NCBI GenBank assembly: GCA_026984275.1
Contig: JALSSM010000192.1
Coordinates: forward strand, 1 to 13,947
Reading direction: 5' to 3'
DNA length: 13,947 nt
Origin: Gammaproteobacteria bacterium
GTDB lineage: Bacteria > Pseudomonadota > Gammaproteobacteria > CAJXQU01
The translations under genes were made by a program, and so were the position numbers. The stretch's first letter is position 1. Every line of letters starts with the position of its first letter. The notes below the pieces were generated by a model that saw nothing but the letters and a program-made list of their open reading frames with translations, was not told where the DNA came from and did not search any database. Shown piece after piece: positions 1 to 7,277 of this stretch.

Positions 1-1
1 C

Positions 2-388
2 GATCTTGCTGATGATGATGTTAAGGCAGCAGTAAATTATATGTTGGCAGCCGTTGGCGCTGCACCTGCTGCTGCAGCGACCGAAGAAGCCCCTGCGGTT
101 TCAGAAGAAACAGCACCTGATGCTGTCGCATCTGCTGGGGGGAAGGGTAAAGAAGTATTTGATGGTACCTGTTCCCTGTGTCATAAAACAGGTGTTGCCG
201 GAGCGCCCAAATTTGGAGATAAAGAAGCATGGGCTCCACGTATAGCCAAGGGTAAAGATACGCTGTACGATCATGCTCTCCATGGGTTTATGGGTAAAGG
301 GATGATGCCTCCAAAAGGTGGTAAAGCTGATCTACCGGATGAGGATGTGAAGGCTGCAGTTGATTATATGGTTGAAAACGGTTCTTGA
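2..388 (+). CDS. Tandem cytochrome c5-like protein, 5' end cut off by the window
   Basis: The frame is open from position 2 to the TGA at 386-388 (128 residues seen), so the Met codon at 41 is internal and the true start lies left of the window. A c-type heme site CSLCH (bases 170-184) is followed by GFMGKGMMPP, which supplies the likely axial Met, typical of class I cytochrome c5. The first visible residues, DLADDDVKAAVNYM, nearly repeat the C-terminal DLPDEDVKAAVDYM. The protein is therefore a duplication: the tail of domain 1, an Ala/Glu/Pro-rich linker of about 30 residues, then a complete domain 2. Full-length versions would be diheme, periplasmic electron carriers. Its position close to the cytochrome c oxidase locus suggests an electron donor role, which is inference. 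Confidence 0.88.
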   Translation, partial: DLADDDVKAAVNYMLAAVGAAPAAAATEEAPAVSEETAPDAVASAGGKGKEVFDGTCSLCHKTGVAGAPKFGDKEAWAPRIAKGKDTLYDHALHGFMGKGMMPPKGGKADLPDEDVKAAVDYMVENGS

Positions 389-416
389 ATTTAGCAGAGT
401 TATTGGTGGAAACTTG

Positions 417-452
417 AAGGGTACGGGTGTCTTTTTCTCGTATCCTTTATTT
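417..452. terminator. Hairpin between convergent genes, probable terminator
   Basis: The arms AAGGGTACG (417-425) and CGTATCCTT (439-447) pair over 9 bp with one G-U, with a 13-base loop and a short T-containing tail. It lies between the stop of the cytochrome c gene (388) and the stop of the minus-strand dacB (477). The loop is large and the T tract is weak, so efficiency is uncertain. No other signal is visible in 389-476. Confidence 0.45.
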
Positions 453-476
453 CTGTCCTGAAAGAAACTCGAAAGC

Positions 477-1694
477 TCATTTCAATAATTCCAGAGCAAC
501 TTTCTTACGGAAGTTATAAGGTACGGACTGATTGATCATCAGTGCGAAAGGCATCCACTGGTCAGATCGAAACAGGTAGCCCGCGTAGGTACTAACCCCC
601 TTCAGGGTGCCACTTTTGGCCAATATTCGATCGTTTTGTCGGCTGATCAGATCGCGGTAAGGCAAAAAGTGTTGAAGAATATCGATCAGTTGCCTGGCGC
701 TGAGTCTGTTGTCCCGGGATAGTCCAGCTCCTTCTCGAACAGCATAATTTTGCCAGCCAAATAATTTTTGGACTTTTGAGCGGATAGTTGATCGTGATTT
801 ATCCATTGTGGCGGGAGCCCCCTTTTCCTCCACACCCAGCAATAGAAATAACTGGTTTGCAATAAAGTTATTTGAATATTGCAACATGGCAGAAATTATC
901 TCAGATAAATCATGAGAATTTTGATGACGATAAAAAGGAAATATTGTGTCTGGAATCGTCCCTTCGATTAATTTATTTGTGATCCGGATACCTTGAGCCT
1001 CCAGTTTGGCCATTAAGATCTCGGCAAAATAACGGGGGCTTTGTGTTTGTTCACCAAGGTTAATACGATGTGTTCCGATCGGTAGATCTTTTGCTAAATG
1101 TTTGATCAGAGGCGTCAGCGGGGTCTGAGGTTCTGCACTGAAGGTTTTTTGATCCTTCCTTTTTACATTGATTGTATTGAAGTTGGCCGCCAGTGCACTG
1201 AGTGGAGCATCATAAGGATTATCTGTTTTTGATTGCCCGTCAATGATGATGTCAGAAGAAAAATAACTATCATCAACTCCGATCCCGTTAATCTTTTTAA
1301 GCCCTCTTTTTTTCAAGGCGATAACGATCAGATCAATTTCTTCCGAAATCAGAAAAGGATCACCATACCCTTTTACCCAGAGGTAGTTCTTCTGATCGAG
1401 AGCGAAGTCTGTCACAAATCGGTGATCGCTACCCCATGTTTCTAATGCGAGTAGTGCTGTGAGTAGTTTCATAGTCGAAGCTGGTATCATCGGACGATCG
1501 GCGTGATGACTTTGTATTTCATTTCCTGATGGATCGACAACGAGCAGGCTGGACTGTTTCATCTCTTTGAGTATAAGAAGTGAAGAGGGCTCATTCGTTG
1601 AGGATTCTGAAAGAGCGACTCTGCTGTTTGTTAACAGGATCAGGAAAATAATGATCAGAAAGGAGTATGATCTGGATAAAGTCGATATGCACAT
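477..1694 (-). CDS. dacB: D-alanyl-D-alanine carboxypeptidase/endopeptidase, PBP4 (DacB) type
   Basis: This periplasmic serine peptidase cleaves D-Ala-D-Ala stem peptides or cross-links during peptidoglycan remodelling (family S13). The 405-residue product begins with a signal peptide or anchor (hydrophobic about 11-28). It carries all three penicillin-binding motifs in order: S73-T-M-K76 (catalytic Ser and Lys), S274-N-N276, and K360-S-G-T363. It is shorter than E. coli DacB (about 477 residues), the missing length lying between the SxxK and SxN motifs where E. coli carries extra inserted domains. The ATG at 1694 gives the signal peptide, but no good Shine-Dalgarno sequence precedes it. It is transcribed away from the cox locus and converges on the cytochrome c gene. 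The gene contains 23 GATC tetranucleotides, far more than chance. Confidence 0.9.
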   Translation of the reverse strand: MCISTLSRSYSFLIIIFLILLTNSRVALSESSTNEPSSLLILKEMKQSSLLVVDPSGNEIQSHHADRPMIPASTMKLLTALLALETWGSDHRFVTDFALDQKNYLWVKGYGDPFLISEEIDLIVIALKKRGLKKINGIGVDDSYFSSDIIIDGQSKTDNPYDAPLSALAANFNTINVKRKDQKTFSAEPQTPLTPLIKHLAKDLPIGTHRINLGEQTQSPRYFAEILMAKLEAQGIRITNKLIEGTIPDTIFPFYRHQNSHDLSEIISAMLQYSNNFIANQLFLLLGVEEKGAPATMDKSRSTIRSKVQKLFGWQNYAVREGAGLSRDNRLSARQLIDILQHFLPYRDLISRQNDRILAKSGTLKGVSTYAGYLFRSDQWMPFALMINQSVPYNFRKKVALELLK

Positions 1695-1833
1695 ATGCGT
1701 ACTTTATTCGAAACTGATGACGATAAGAAGATCTCCCTGATAGTGAAGAAAATGATAGTGATGGTTGTAGAAACTGCAAGATAAATGATGAGACATATTG
1801 TCGCACTCGCCTTCTTGGGTTACGATACGTACT

Positions 1834-1870
1834 ATCGAGAAAAAGAAATTGATCTCGATTATTATAATAA
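1834..1870 (+). promoter_or_regulatory. Inverted repeat plus TATAAT box ahead of the cox locus
   Basis: The 190-base gap between divergent dacB and the DUF2244 gene (1695-1884) must hold the promoters for both. It contains the inverted repeat ATCGAGA (1834-1840) / TCTCGAT (1853-1859) separated by 12 bases, followed directly by a perfect TATAAT at 1863-1868. There is no recognisable -35 hexamer at the right distance, and the box would leave only a very short leader before the start at 1885. The repeat could be an operator or activator site; this is inference. The rest of the gap holds nothing I recognise. Confidence 0.3.
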
Positions 1871-1884
1871 ATTAGGATATCAGA

Positions 1885-2403
1885 TTGATTTCGGCAGAAT
1901 CAAAACCGGGAGAATCAGAACGTTTTTTCGTGGTTCAACCCAATGCATCGCTTACAAAGCATGGTGCGATCGTTGTTTTTGCCGTTGTTGTATTGATTTC
2001 ACTACTTGTTTTGCTGCGATTTGTTTTGCTGGGTGCTTGGGTGGTTGTTCCGTTCACAGTTCTGGAAGTCGCATTTATCGGGTACATTCTTCGTCTTGTA
2101 CTTAAAAGCAATCGACAAGTTGAAATGATCTCTATCAATGAACATGAAATTCGTGTCATCAAATTGGGAGGATCGGAGCGGACAGAGTGGAATTTTAATC
2201 CACACTGGGCTCAGGTGGAATTAAAGAAAAGTCATCATAACTGGTATCCAAACAAGCTGACTATTCGTTCCCATGGCCGGGTAGTAGAACTGGCATCTTG
2301 TTTAACGAATAGTGAGCGAGAAGAGCTAGCTGAAGCGCTACAAGAATCAGTTTTTCAGGTAGGCGCCAGACAGCTCATTTCTGAAGAAGATTCTAAGTGT
2401 TAA
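1885..2403 (+). CDS. DUF2244 membrane protein, first gene of the cox locus
   Basis: A 172-residue protein with two adjacent membrane helices (about 27-49 and 52-72) followed by a soluble domain of about 95 residues. The layout and the motif IEV-like stretch before RVVELAS match the DUF2244 family, which commonly sits directly upstream of coxB in gammaproteobacteria. Its molecular role is unknown to me; the conserved position suggests help with oxidase biogenesis. The start is TTG at 1885. An in-frame TAG at 1873-1875 excludes any earlier start, AGGA at 1874-1877 is correctly spaced (7 bases), and no Met codon occurs before residue 80 or so. The gene ends 26 bases before the preferred coxB start. 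Confidence 0.78.
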   Translation: MISAESKPGESERFFVVQPNASLTKHGAIVVFAVVVLISLLVLLRFVLLGAWVVVPFTVLEVAFIGYILRLVLKSNRQVEMISINEHEIRVIKLGGSERTEWNFNPHWAQVELKKSHHNWYPNKLTIRSHGRVVELASCLTNSEREELAEALQESVFQVGARQLISEEDSKC

Positions 2404-2429
2404 AGATATTTACCAGTGTGGAGAGTGGC

Positions 2430-3551
2430 ATGAACTATATCAAGAACAAAATTGCCAGTGCTACAGGAGTGGTCAGTTCACTTCTGGTTAATAATGCATA
2501 CGCAAATAAATACAATCTGCCAGAGCCAGCAGATCCTGTCGTCCAGCAGATATTTGATCTGCATATGATGACCTCTCTGATCGCGACCATCATTATGGTT
2601 ATTGTCACCCTTATCGTCGTGTATTCACTGATAGTGCATCGTAAAGACAAGGGTTATGTACCTGATCAGAATTTTCACAAAAGTTGGTTTGGTCGATGGG
2701 CATGGCTATTGGTTCCCATATTTGTATTAGGTGTCGACTTTGCCATTGCAAAAAGTGCGCATCATACTCTGGATACGATCTTTGATGAGCATGCCGAGGC
2801 GGATATGACTGTAAAAATTACCGGCTCCCAGTGGAAATGGTCTTACGAATATCTTGATTCTGGTGTGAAGTTCACCAGTAACCTCAACAAAGATCTCACT
2901 CCAGAAGATGAATTTTATCTGAGAGATGTGGATAAACCTCTGGTTCTTCCAGTCAACACAAAAGTTCGCTTATTACACACAACAACAGATGTTCTTCATG
3001 ATTGGTGGGTTCCTGCAATAGCCTTTAAAGTAGATGCGATCCCTGGCTATATCACAGAAACAAGAACTGAGATTCTGAGAGAAGGTACATATCGAGGCCA
3101 ATGTGCGGAAAACTGTGGGACAGGACATGCATTTATGCCTATTGTTGTGAAGGCGGTCAGCAAAGAAAAGTTTGCCGAATGGCGGGATCAGCAAGTGGCA
3201 GCAGCGGCAGCGGCAGCGGCAGAAGCTTCTTCTGACAAAGAGTGGACGATGGAAGAGATGATGGCAAAAGGTGAAGAGGCATTTAATAAAACCTGCGCTG
3301 CGTGCCATCAGGTGACAGGTGAAGGCGTTCCAGGTGTATTCAAGGCGCTTAAAGGGAGTGCCAAGGCGACAGGTGATGTGAAAGTTCATATACAAACGGT
3401 TCTGAATGGTGTTGCAGGAACCGCTATGGCAGCTTGGAAGGATCAGTTTAATGATTTGGAAATCGCTGCAATCATTACCTACGAGCGAAACGCTTGGGGT
3501 AATAATACAGGTGATGTTGTGCAGCCTAAAGATGTTGCAGCAGAAAGATAG
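2430..3551 (+). CDS. coxB: Cytochrome c oxidase subunit II with fused C-terminal cytochrome c domain
   Basis: This subunit receives electrons from cytochrome c at its periplasmic CuA centre and passes them to subunit I. The 373-residue product has a signal peptide ending NAYA, two membrane helices (about 48-69 and 89-107), the aromatic QWKW patch, and a CuA site: H190, then C225-x-E227-x-C229-x3-H233-x2-M236. An Ala-rich linker (about 257-264) leads to a cytochrome c domain with C289-A-A-C-H293 and axial Met333, so the oxidase is of caa3-like make-up. I chose ATG 2430 because GGAGAG at 2420-2425 precedes it and the signal peptide starts cleanly; a GTG at 2397 would add 11 residues and overlap DUF2244. 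Oddity: the usual Glu of the H-N-T-x-L-E-V-x-W-T-like segment before helix 2 is absent (sequence HKSWFGRWAW). Confidence 0.95.
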   Translation: MNYIKNKIASATGVVSSLLVNNAYANKYNLPEPADPVVQQIFDLHMMTSLIATIIMVIVTLIVVYSLIVHRKDKGYVPDQNFHKSWFGRWAWLLVPIFVLGVDFAIAKSAHHTLDTIFDEHAEADMTVKITGSQWKWSYEYLDSGVKFTSNLNKDLTPEDEFYLRDVDKPLVLPVNTKVRLLHTTTDVLHDWWVPAIAFKVDAIPGYITETRTEILREGTYRGQCAENCGTGHAFMPIVVKAVSKEKFAEWRDQQVAAAAAAAAEASSDKEWTMEEMMAKGEEAFNKTCAACHQVTGEGVPGVFKALKGSAKATGDVKVHIQTVLNGVAGTAMAAWKDQFNDLEIAAIITYERNAWGNNTGDVVQPKDVAAER

Positions 3552-3627
3552 TAGATTTTAGTATTATCGGGATAACGTTGACGGCAATAACGCTGAGTTA
3601 AGCGGTCAAACAAACAAATAAGTAAGT

Positions 3628-3635
3628 AAGGAGGT
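3628..3635 (+). promoter_or_regulatory. Full-consensus ribosome binding site of coxA
   Basis: AAGGAGGT is a complete match to the anti-Shine-Dalgarno sequence, 7 bases before the ATG at 3643. It is the strongest ribosome binding site in the locus and fixes the coxA start. It is preceded by short AACA/AAGT tandem repeats in a leader that looks unstructured. Confidence 0.85.
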
Positions 3636-3642
3636 TAGTATT

Positions 3643-5244
3643 ATGAGTACTGATGTAGCACACGAAGAACACCACCACGGGCCGCCTAAAGGTATCGGTC
3701 GGTGGTTGTTTAGCACTAATCACAAAGATATTGGTACCATGTACCTGACTTTTGCATTAACGATGCTATTTGTTGGTGGTGCCAGTGCCATGTATATCCG
3801 GGCTGAATTATTCATGCCTGGTATACAATTTATGGAGCCAGATTTTTATAATAATATGGTGACAAATCATGCTTTGATCATGGTTTTTGCGGTGGTTATG
3901 CCGGCAGCAGCCGGCCTTGCCAACTGGATGATTCCGATGATGATAGGAGCACCAGATATGGCGCTGCCGAGGTTGAATAACCTGAGCTTCTGGTTGTTAC
4001 CAGCGGCCGCGGTAATGTTAATCTTATCGACTATTGTACCTTTCATGCCTGGAACCGGGACTGCGGTCAATACAGGCTGGACCTTATATCCTCCGTTGTC
4101 GATTCAGGCTGGCATGGGTATGGATTTCGTCATTTTTACAGTCCATATACTTGGTGTCTCTTCTATTCTGGCTTCGATCAATATTGTCGTTACCATCCTC
4201 AATATGCGTGCACCTGGTATGACTCTGTTTAAAATGCCCATGTTTTGCTGGGCGTGGTTGTTTACTGGATTGTTGTTGATCATCATTGCTCCAGTTTTAG
4301 CAGGCGGTGTTACTATGTTGTTATTTGATCGACATTTTGGAACAAGTTTTTTCGATGCCGCTGGTGGTGGTGATCCTGTATTATTCCAGCATTTGTTCTG
4401 GTTCTTTGGGCATCCTGAAGTATATGTTCTGTTGCTGCCCTCCATCGGTGTAATAGCAATGATTATCCCCACTTTTTCTCGTAAGCCACTTTTTGGTTAT
4501 AAGTCACTGGTTGGTGGTATGGCGGTTCTGTTTACATTGGGATTAGTTGCATGGGCCCATCATCAATACACTGTAGGAATGGCTGCTGGACCAACTACGT
4601 GGTTCATGATCATTACGATCCTGATCTCGATTCCTGTTGGTCTGATGCTGCTGAACTTCATGATGACCATGTGGCGTGGTGCGATGACGTTTGAAACACC
4701 GATGTTGTTCGCGGTATCAATCGTTTTAATGTTCTCTTTTGCAGGTGTCACAGGCATCATGCTGGCAGTGGTTCCTGCTGATCTTGAATATCATGATAGT
4801 ATGTTTGTAGTCGCTCACTTTCACTACGCATTAATACCAGGTGCATTGCTTGGCTTATTTGCAGCAGCCTTTTATTGGCTTCCGAAATGGACAGGAAACA
4901 TGTATGACGAAAGACTGGGCAAGATATTTTTCTGGTGGAATGTAATAGCATTCAACCTGACTTTCTTTCCTCAACATTTCTACGGATTGGCTGGTATGCC
5001 AAGACGTATTGTTGATTATAATCCTGCTTTCGCGGATTTAAACATGCTTTCAAGTATTGCAGCATTTGCTTATGGTATTTCACACTTGTTATTCCTTTAT
5101 ATTGTCATCAAAACAGTTAAAGGTGGCGTTAAAGCTGGCAATAAGCCATGGGAAGGTGCACAAGTGGGTACCACTGGATTGGAATGGGATCTGTCTTCCC
5201 CGCCACCATTCCATAGTTATGCGACACCACCGGTAGTGAAGTAA
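3643..5244 (+). CDS. coxA: Cytochrome c oxidase subunit I (aa3-type, family A), with altered K-channel
   Basis: This 533-residue, 12-helix catalytic subunit reduces O2 at heme a3/CuB and pumps protons. Metal ligands are all present: H76 and H394 (low-spin heme), H257, H306, H307 (CuB), H392 (heme a3), and Y261 in HPEVY for the His-Tyr cross-link. MPRR (R454, R455) holds the heme propionates. The D-channel is intact: D105 in GAPDMALPR, N94, N112, S173/S174, and E259 in HPEVY. The K-channel is not: against recalled Rhodobacter/Paracoccus sequences, aligned without gaps (offset 27) across this region, Lys362 is M335, Thr359 is V332, Ser299 is A272 and Ser365 is N338, while Thr352 is kept (T325). 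The start is fixed by the full-consensus ribosome site at 3628. Family assignment is secure; the functional consequence is inference. Confidence 0.97.
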   Translation: MSTDVAHEEHHHGPPKGIGRWLFSTNHKDIGTMYLTFALTMLFVGGASAMYIRAELFMPGIQFMEPDFYNNMVTNHALIMVFAVVMPAAAGLANWMIPMMIGAPDMALPRLNNLSFWLLPAAAVMLILSTIVPFMPGTGTAVNTGWTLYPPLSIQAGMGMDFVIFTVHILGVSSILASINIVVTILNMRAPGMTLFKMPMFCWAWLFTGLLLIIIAPVLAGGVTMLLFDRHFGTSFFDAAGGGDPVLFQHLFWFFGHPEVYVLLLPSIGVIAMIIPTFSRKPLFGYKSLVGGMAVLFTLGLVAWAHHQYTVGMAAGPTTWFMIITILISIPVGLMLLNFMMTMWRGAMTFETPMLFAVSIVLMFSFAGVTGIMLAVVPADLEYHDSMFVVAHFHYALIPGALLGLFAAAFYWLPKWTGNMYDERLGKIFFWWNVIAFNLTFFPQHFYGLAGMPRRIVDYNPAFADLNMLSSIAAFAYGISHLLFLYIVIKTVKGGVKAGNKPWEGAQVGTTGLEWDLSSPPPFHSYATPPVVK

Positions 5245-5254
5245 AGTGTATCTT

Positions 5255-5282
5255 GAGTTCTCTGATCTTTGTCAGAGAACTC
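5255..5282 (+). terminator. Perfect 11-bp hairpin without T tract after coxA
   Basis: GAGTTCTCTGA (5255-5265) and TCAGAGAACTC (5272-5282) are perfect inverted repeats around a 6-base loop, starting 10 bases after the coxA stop. No run of T follows, so it is not a canonical intrinsic terminator. It could protect the 3' end of coxBA mRNA, act as a processing site, or attenuate transcription into the assembly genes. It lies just before the small gene at 5317. Confidence 0.6.
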
Positions 5283-5316
5283 GCACAATTACCGATATTC
5301 GAGGGCAGGTGTATTA

Positions 5317-5442
5317 ATGGATGAAAAGAATCAAAAGCTGGATAAAGCAAATAAAAGGCTCGCATTAGTTTTGGGGGTTATTGCAATATTAGCTATGTTG
5401 ACGACGATGTATGCTCTGAGTGGAGCAAAGATACCCACATGA
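5317..5442 (+). CDS. Cytochrome oxidase small assembly protein (41 aa)
   Basis: A 41-residue protein: a charged, Lys/Asn-rich N-terminus (about 1-14), one membrane helix (LALVLGVIAILAMLTTMYAL, about 15-34) and a short tail. It overlaps ctaG by 4 bases (ATGA at 5439-5442), which implies translational coupling. AGGT at 5307-5310 is 6 bases ahead of the ATG. Size, topology and position between coxA and cox11 match the family annotated as 'cytochrome oxidase small assembly protein' in proteobacteria. Its biochemical role is not established from sequence. It is easily missed because of its length. Confidence 0.75.
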   Translation: MDEKNQKLDKANKRLALVLGVIAILAMLTTMYALSGAKIPT

Positions 5443-6053
5443 GTGTGCCAGAAAAACGAGAGAAGACGGGACAGAATAAAAATCGAAAAACAACATTAAT
5501 ACTTGGCCTGATTGTTGTAGGAATGTTTGGTTTTGGGTTTGCAATGGTACCTTTGTATCGCCTTGTTTGTAATGCTACTGGAATTGGTATTAGTGGCTCG
5601 TCAGGAACAGGTCGTATTGTTGATTCAAGCACTACAAAAGTACAAAAAGACCGATGGGTCACAATCCAGTTTGATGCATTGTTAAATGAAAATCTGCGTT
5701 GGGATTTTTATCCTGAAGTGAAGAAGATTAATGTTCACCCGGGTCAATCCTACGAAGTCAGCTATTATGCAAAAAACAAAACTGATCATAAAATTGTCGC
5801 AAAGGCTGTTCCTGGGATTACTCCATGGCAAGCGGCAACCTATTTCCATAAAACAGAATGTTTTTGTTTTACGCAACAAACCATGGATGCAGGTGAAGGA
5901 AGAGATATGCCTTTAAAGTTTGTGATTGATCCTGCTTTGCCTGAGGATATAAAAATCCTGACACTTTCATACACATTTATGGATACTAATAGAGAGTCAA
6001 TTCGAGATACCCGAGAAGTGGAATTGCCTGTCAGCGTTAAGCATGAAGGATAA
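5439..6053 (+). CDS. ctaG: Cytochrome c oxidase assembly protein CtaG/Cox11
   Basis: Cox11 delivers copper to the CuB site of subunit I. The 204-residue product has a Lys/Arg-rich cytoplasmic N-terminus, one membrane helix (about 19-38), and a periplasmic beta domain. The copper-binding motif is present as E140-C-F-C-F-T-Q-Q (C141, C143), and the conserved Cys near the membrane is C44 in YRLVCNATG. Length is normal for bacterial Cox11. Start: ATG 5439, overlapping the stop of the 41-aa gene. The gene sits between subunits I and III, the common order in proteobacteria. Confidence 0.95.
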   Translation: MSVPEKREKTGQNKNRKTTLILGLIVVGMFGFGFAMVPLYRLVCNATGIGISGSSGTGRIVDSSTTKVQKDRWVTIQFDALLNENLRWDFYPEVKKINVHPGQSYEVSYYAKNKTDHKIVAKAVPGITPWQAATYFHKTECFCFTQQTMDAGEGRDMPLKFVIDPALPEDIKILTLSYTFMDTNRESIRDTREVELPVSVKHEG

Positions 6054-6094
6054 TACGATAAAAATAACTACCTATAAAAATGAGGTGATAAAAA

Positions 6095-6979
6095 ATGACA
6101 ACTCATGATCAGTATTTTGTACCTGAAGGAAGCAAATGGCCAATCATTGCAAGTCTGGGTGTATTGACATTATTGGCGGGTGTGGCTCTGGCTATTAATC
6201 ATATTCAGGGTGCTACGTTGATGATTATTCTTGGCTTTATCATCATGGGAACACTGTTCTTTGGATGGTTTGGTGAAGTAATTGGTGAATCTAAGGCAGG
6301 AGATTACAATTCGCAGGTTGATGCCTCATTCAGACAGGGAATGATGTGGTTTATAGGGTCTGAAGTTTTCTTTTTTGCCTGTTTTTTTGGAAGTTATTAT
6401 TACCTGCGTGAGTTGACTCTGCCCTATCTTGGTGGTGAAGGACATCTTGGTAAAACACATATGTTATGGGAAAACTTCAAAAGCACCTGGCCATTATTAA
6501 ATCTACCCGATCCTGCCGCTGGTATTAAGGGTCAGTACTCAGAAGCCAGAGAAGCAATGGCTGCCTGGGGGATTCCTGCATTAAATACTGCAATATTGTT
6601 GTCTAGTGGTGGTACTTTAACCTGGGCCCATTGGGGATTAAAAAAGAATAACAGAAGGCAGTTAAATATAGGTCTGGTCTTGACAGTTTTATTGGGTGTC
6701 ACTTTTTTCTTGTTACAGGTAAAAGAATATGGACATGCTTACCATGAAATGAATTTAACCTTACATTCTGGACTTTATGGTTCAGTCTTTTACTTGCTAA
6801 CGGGTTTTCATGGTTTCCATGTCGTTGTTGGTGCCATTATGTTGATGGCCATTCTTGGACGGACATTAAAAGGGCATTTCTCAGAGCATGATCATTTCGG
6901 GTTTGAGGCTGTTGCCTGGTACTGGCATTTTGTGGATGTTGTCTGGTTAGGATTATTTATCTTCGTCTATTGGCTATAG
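6095..6979 (+). CDS. coxC: Cytochrome c oxidase subunit III
   Basis: Subunit III stabilises the catalytic core and supports proton uptake into the D-channel. The 294-residue protein has seven predicted helices and the family hallmarks: FIGSEVFFFACFF containing the membrane Glu (E90), GFHGFHVVVG (H239, H242) and WYWHFVDVVW (H278) in the last helices. A soluble insert of about 45 residues (112-155) lies between helices 3 and 4. AGGTGA upstream supports ATG 6095. It ends the structural half of the locus and is followed by a strong terminator. Confidence 0.96.
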   Translation: MTTHDQYFVPEGSKWPIIASLGVLTLLAGVALAINHIQGATLMIILGFIIMGTLFFGWFGEVIGESKAGDYNSQVDASFRQGMMWFIGSEVFFFACFFGSYYYLRELTLPYLGGEGHLGKTHMLWENFKSTWPLLNLPDPAAGIKGQYSEAREAMAAWGIPALNTAILLSSGGTLTWAHWGLKKNNRRQLNIGLVLTVLLGVTFFLLQVKEYGHAYHEMNLTLHSGLYGSVFYLLTGFHGFHVVVGAIMLMAILGRTLKGHFSEHDHFGFEAVAWYWHFVDVVWLGLFIFVYWL

Positions 6980-6995
6980 AAGAAGTTTGTTTATA

Positions 6996-7033
6996 AATAA
7001 GCAAAGGTCGCCAAATGGCGGCCTTTGCTTATT
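6996..7033. terminator. Strong bidirectional terminator after coxC
   Basis: A 17-bp stem (6996-7012 with 7017-7033, one G-T wobble) closes on the 4-base loop AAAT. The outer AATAAG/CTTATT pairs give A-rich and T-rich flanks on both strands. It sits between coxC (plus) and the DUF2909 gene (minus), so it can end transcription from either side. Confidence 0.88.
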
Positions 7034-7053
7034 CTGGAGATCGAAAAATGGAC

Positions 7054-7257
7054 TTAGATACCATGTGGCTGTATCTGCCCTGTCAGGTAGCCAAAAATTA
7101 TCAATGCAAATAGGGTGATGGAGAGTATTACCCTGATAGTCAATGATGTCACAAGCCGTTTACTGCTACCAGAGTCTTTGTACAAAAAGGCCACACCTGA
7201 GCCAAGGCTTAAAAGTATCAATGCCAGGGTAACTAAAATTATAATTTTAAAATACAT
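7054..7257 (-). CDS. DUF2909 twin-transmembrane protein
   Basis: A 67-residue protein with two membrane helices (about 4-26 and 37-60) joined by a short KDSGSSKR loop. Size, topology and location between coxC and SURF1, on the opposite strand, fit the DUF2909 family that accompanies gammaproteobacterial cox loci. Its function is unknown to me. AAGGTGA (plus positions 7261-7267) supports the ATG at 7257. It is the only minus-strand gene inside the locus. Confidence 0.8.
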   Translation of the reverse strand: MYFKIIILVTLALILLSLGSGVAFLYKDSGSSKRLVTSLTIRVILSITLFALIIFGYLTGQIQPHGI

Positions 7258-7277
7258 ATTTCACCTTGCCAATTTTT

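Noticed and set aside
1785..2105. 106-codon plus-strand open frame before and inside the DUF2244 gene
   Set aside because: Its second half is a Cys-rich out-of-frame shadow of DUF2244, and no ribosome site precedes it.
2397..2429. GTG start for coxB, 33 bases upstream of ATG 2430
   Set aside because: It overlaps the DUF2244 stop, has no ribosome site and spoils the signal peptide; ATG 2430 has GGAGAG upstream.
3197..3225. GCA/GCG triplet run as a repeat element
   Set aside because: It encodes the Ala-rich linker of CoxB in frame; it is a coding low-complexity linker and not a mobile or CRISPR-type repeat.
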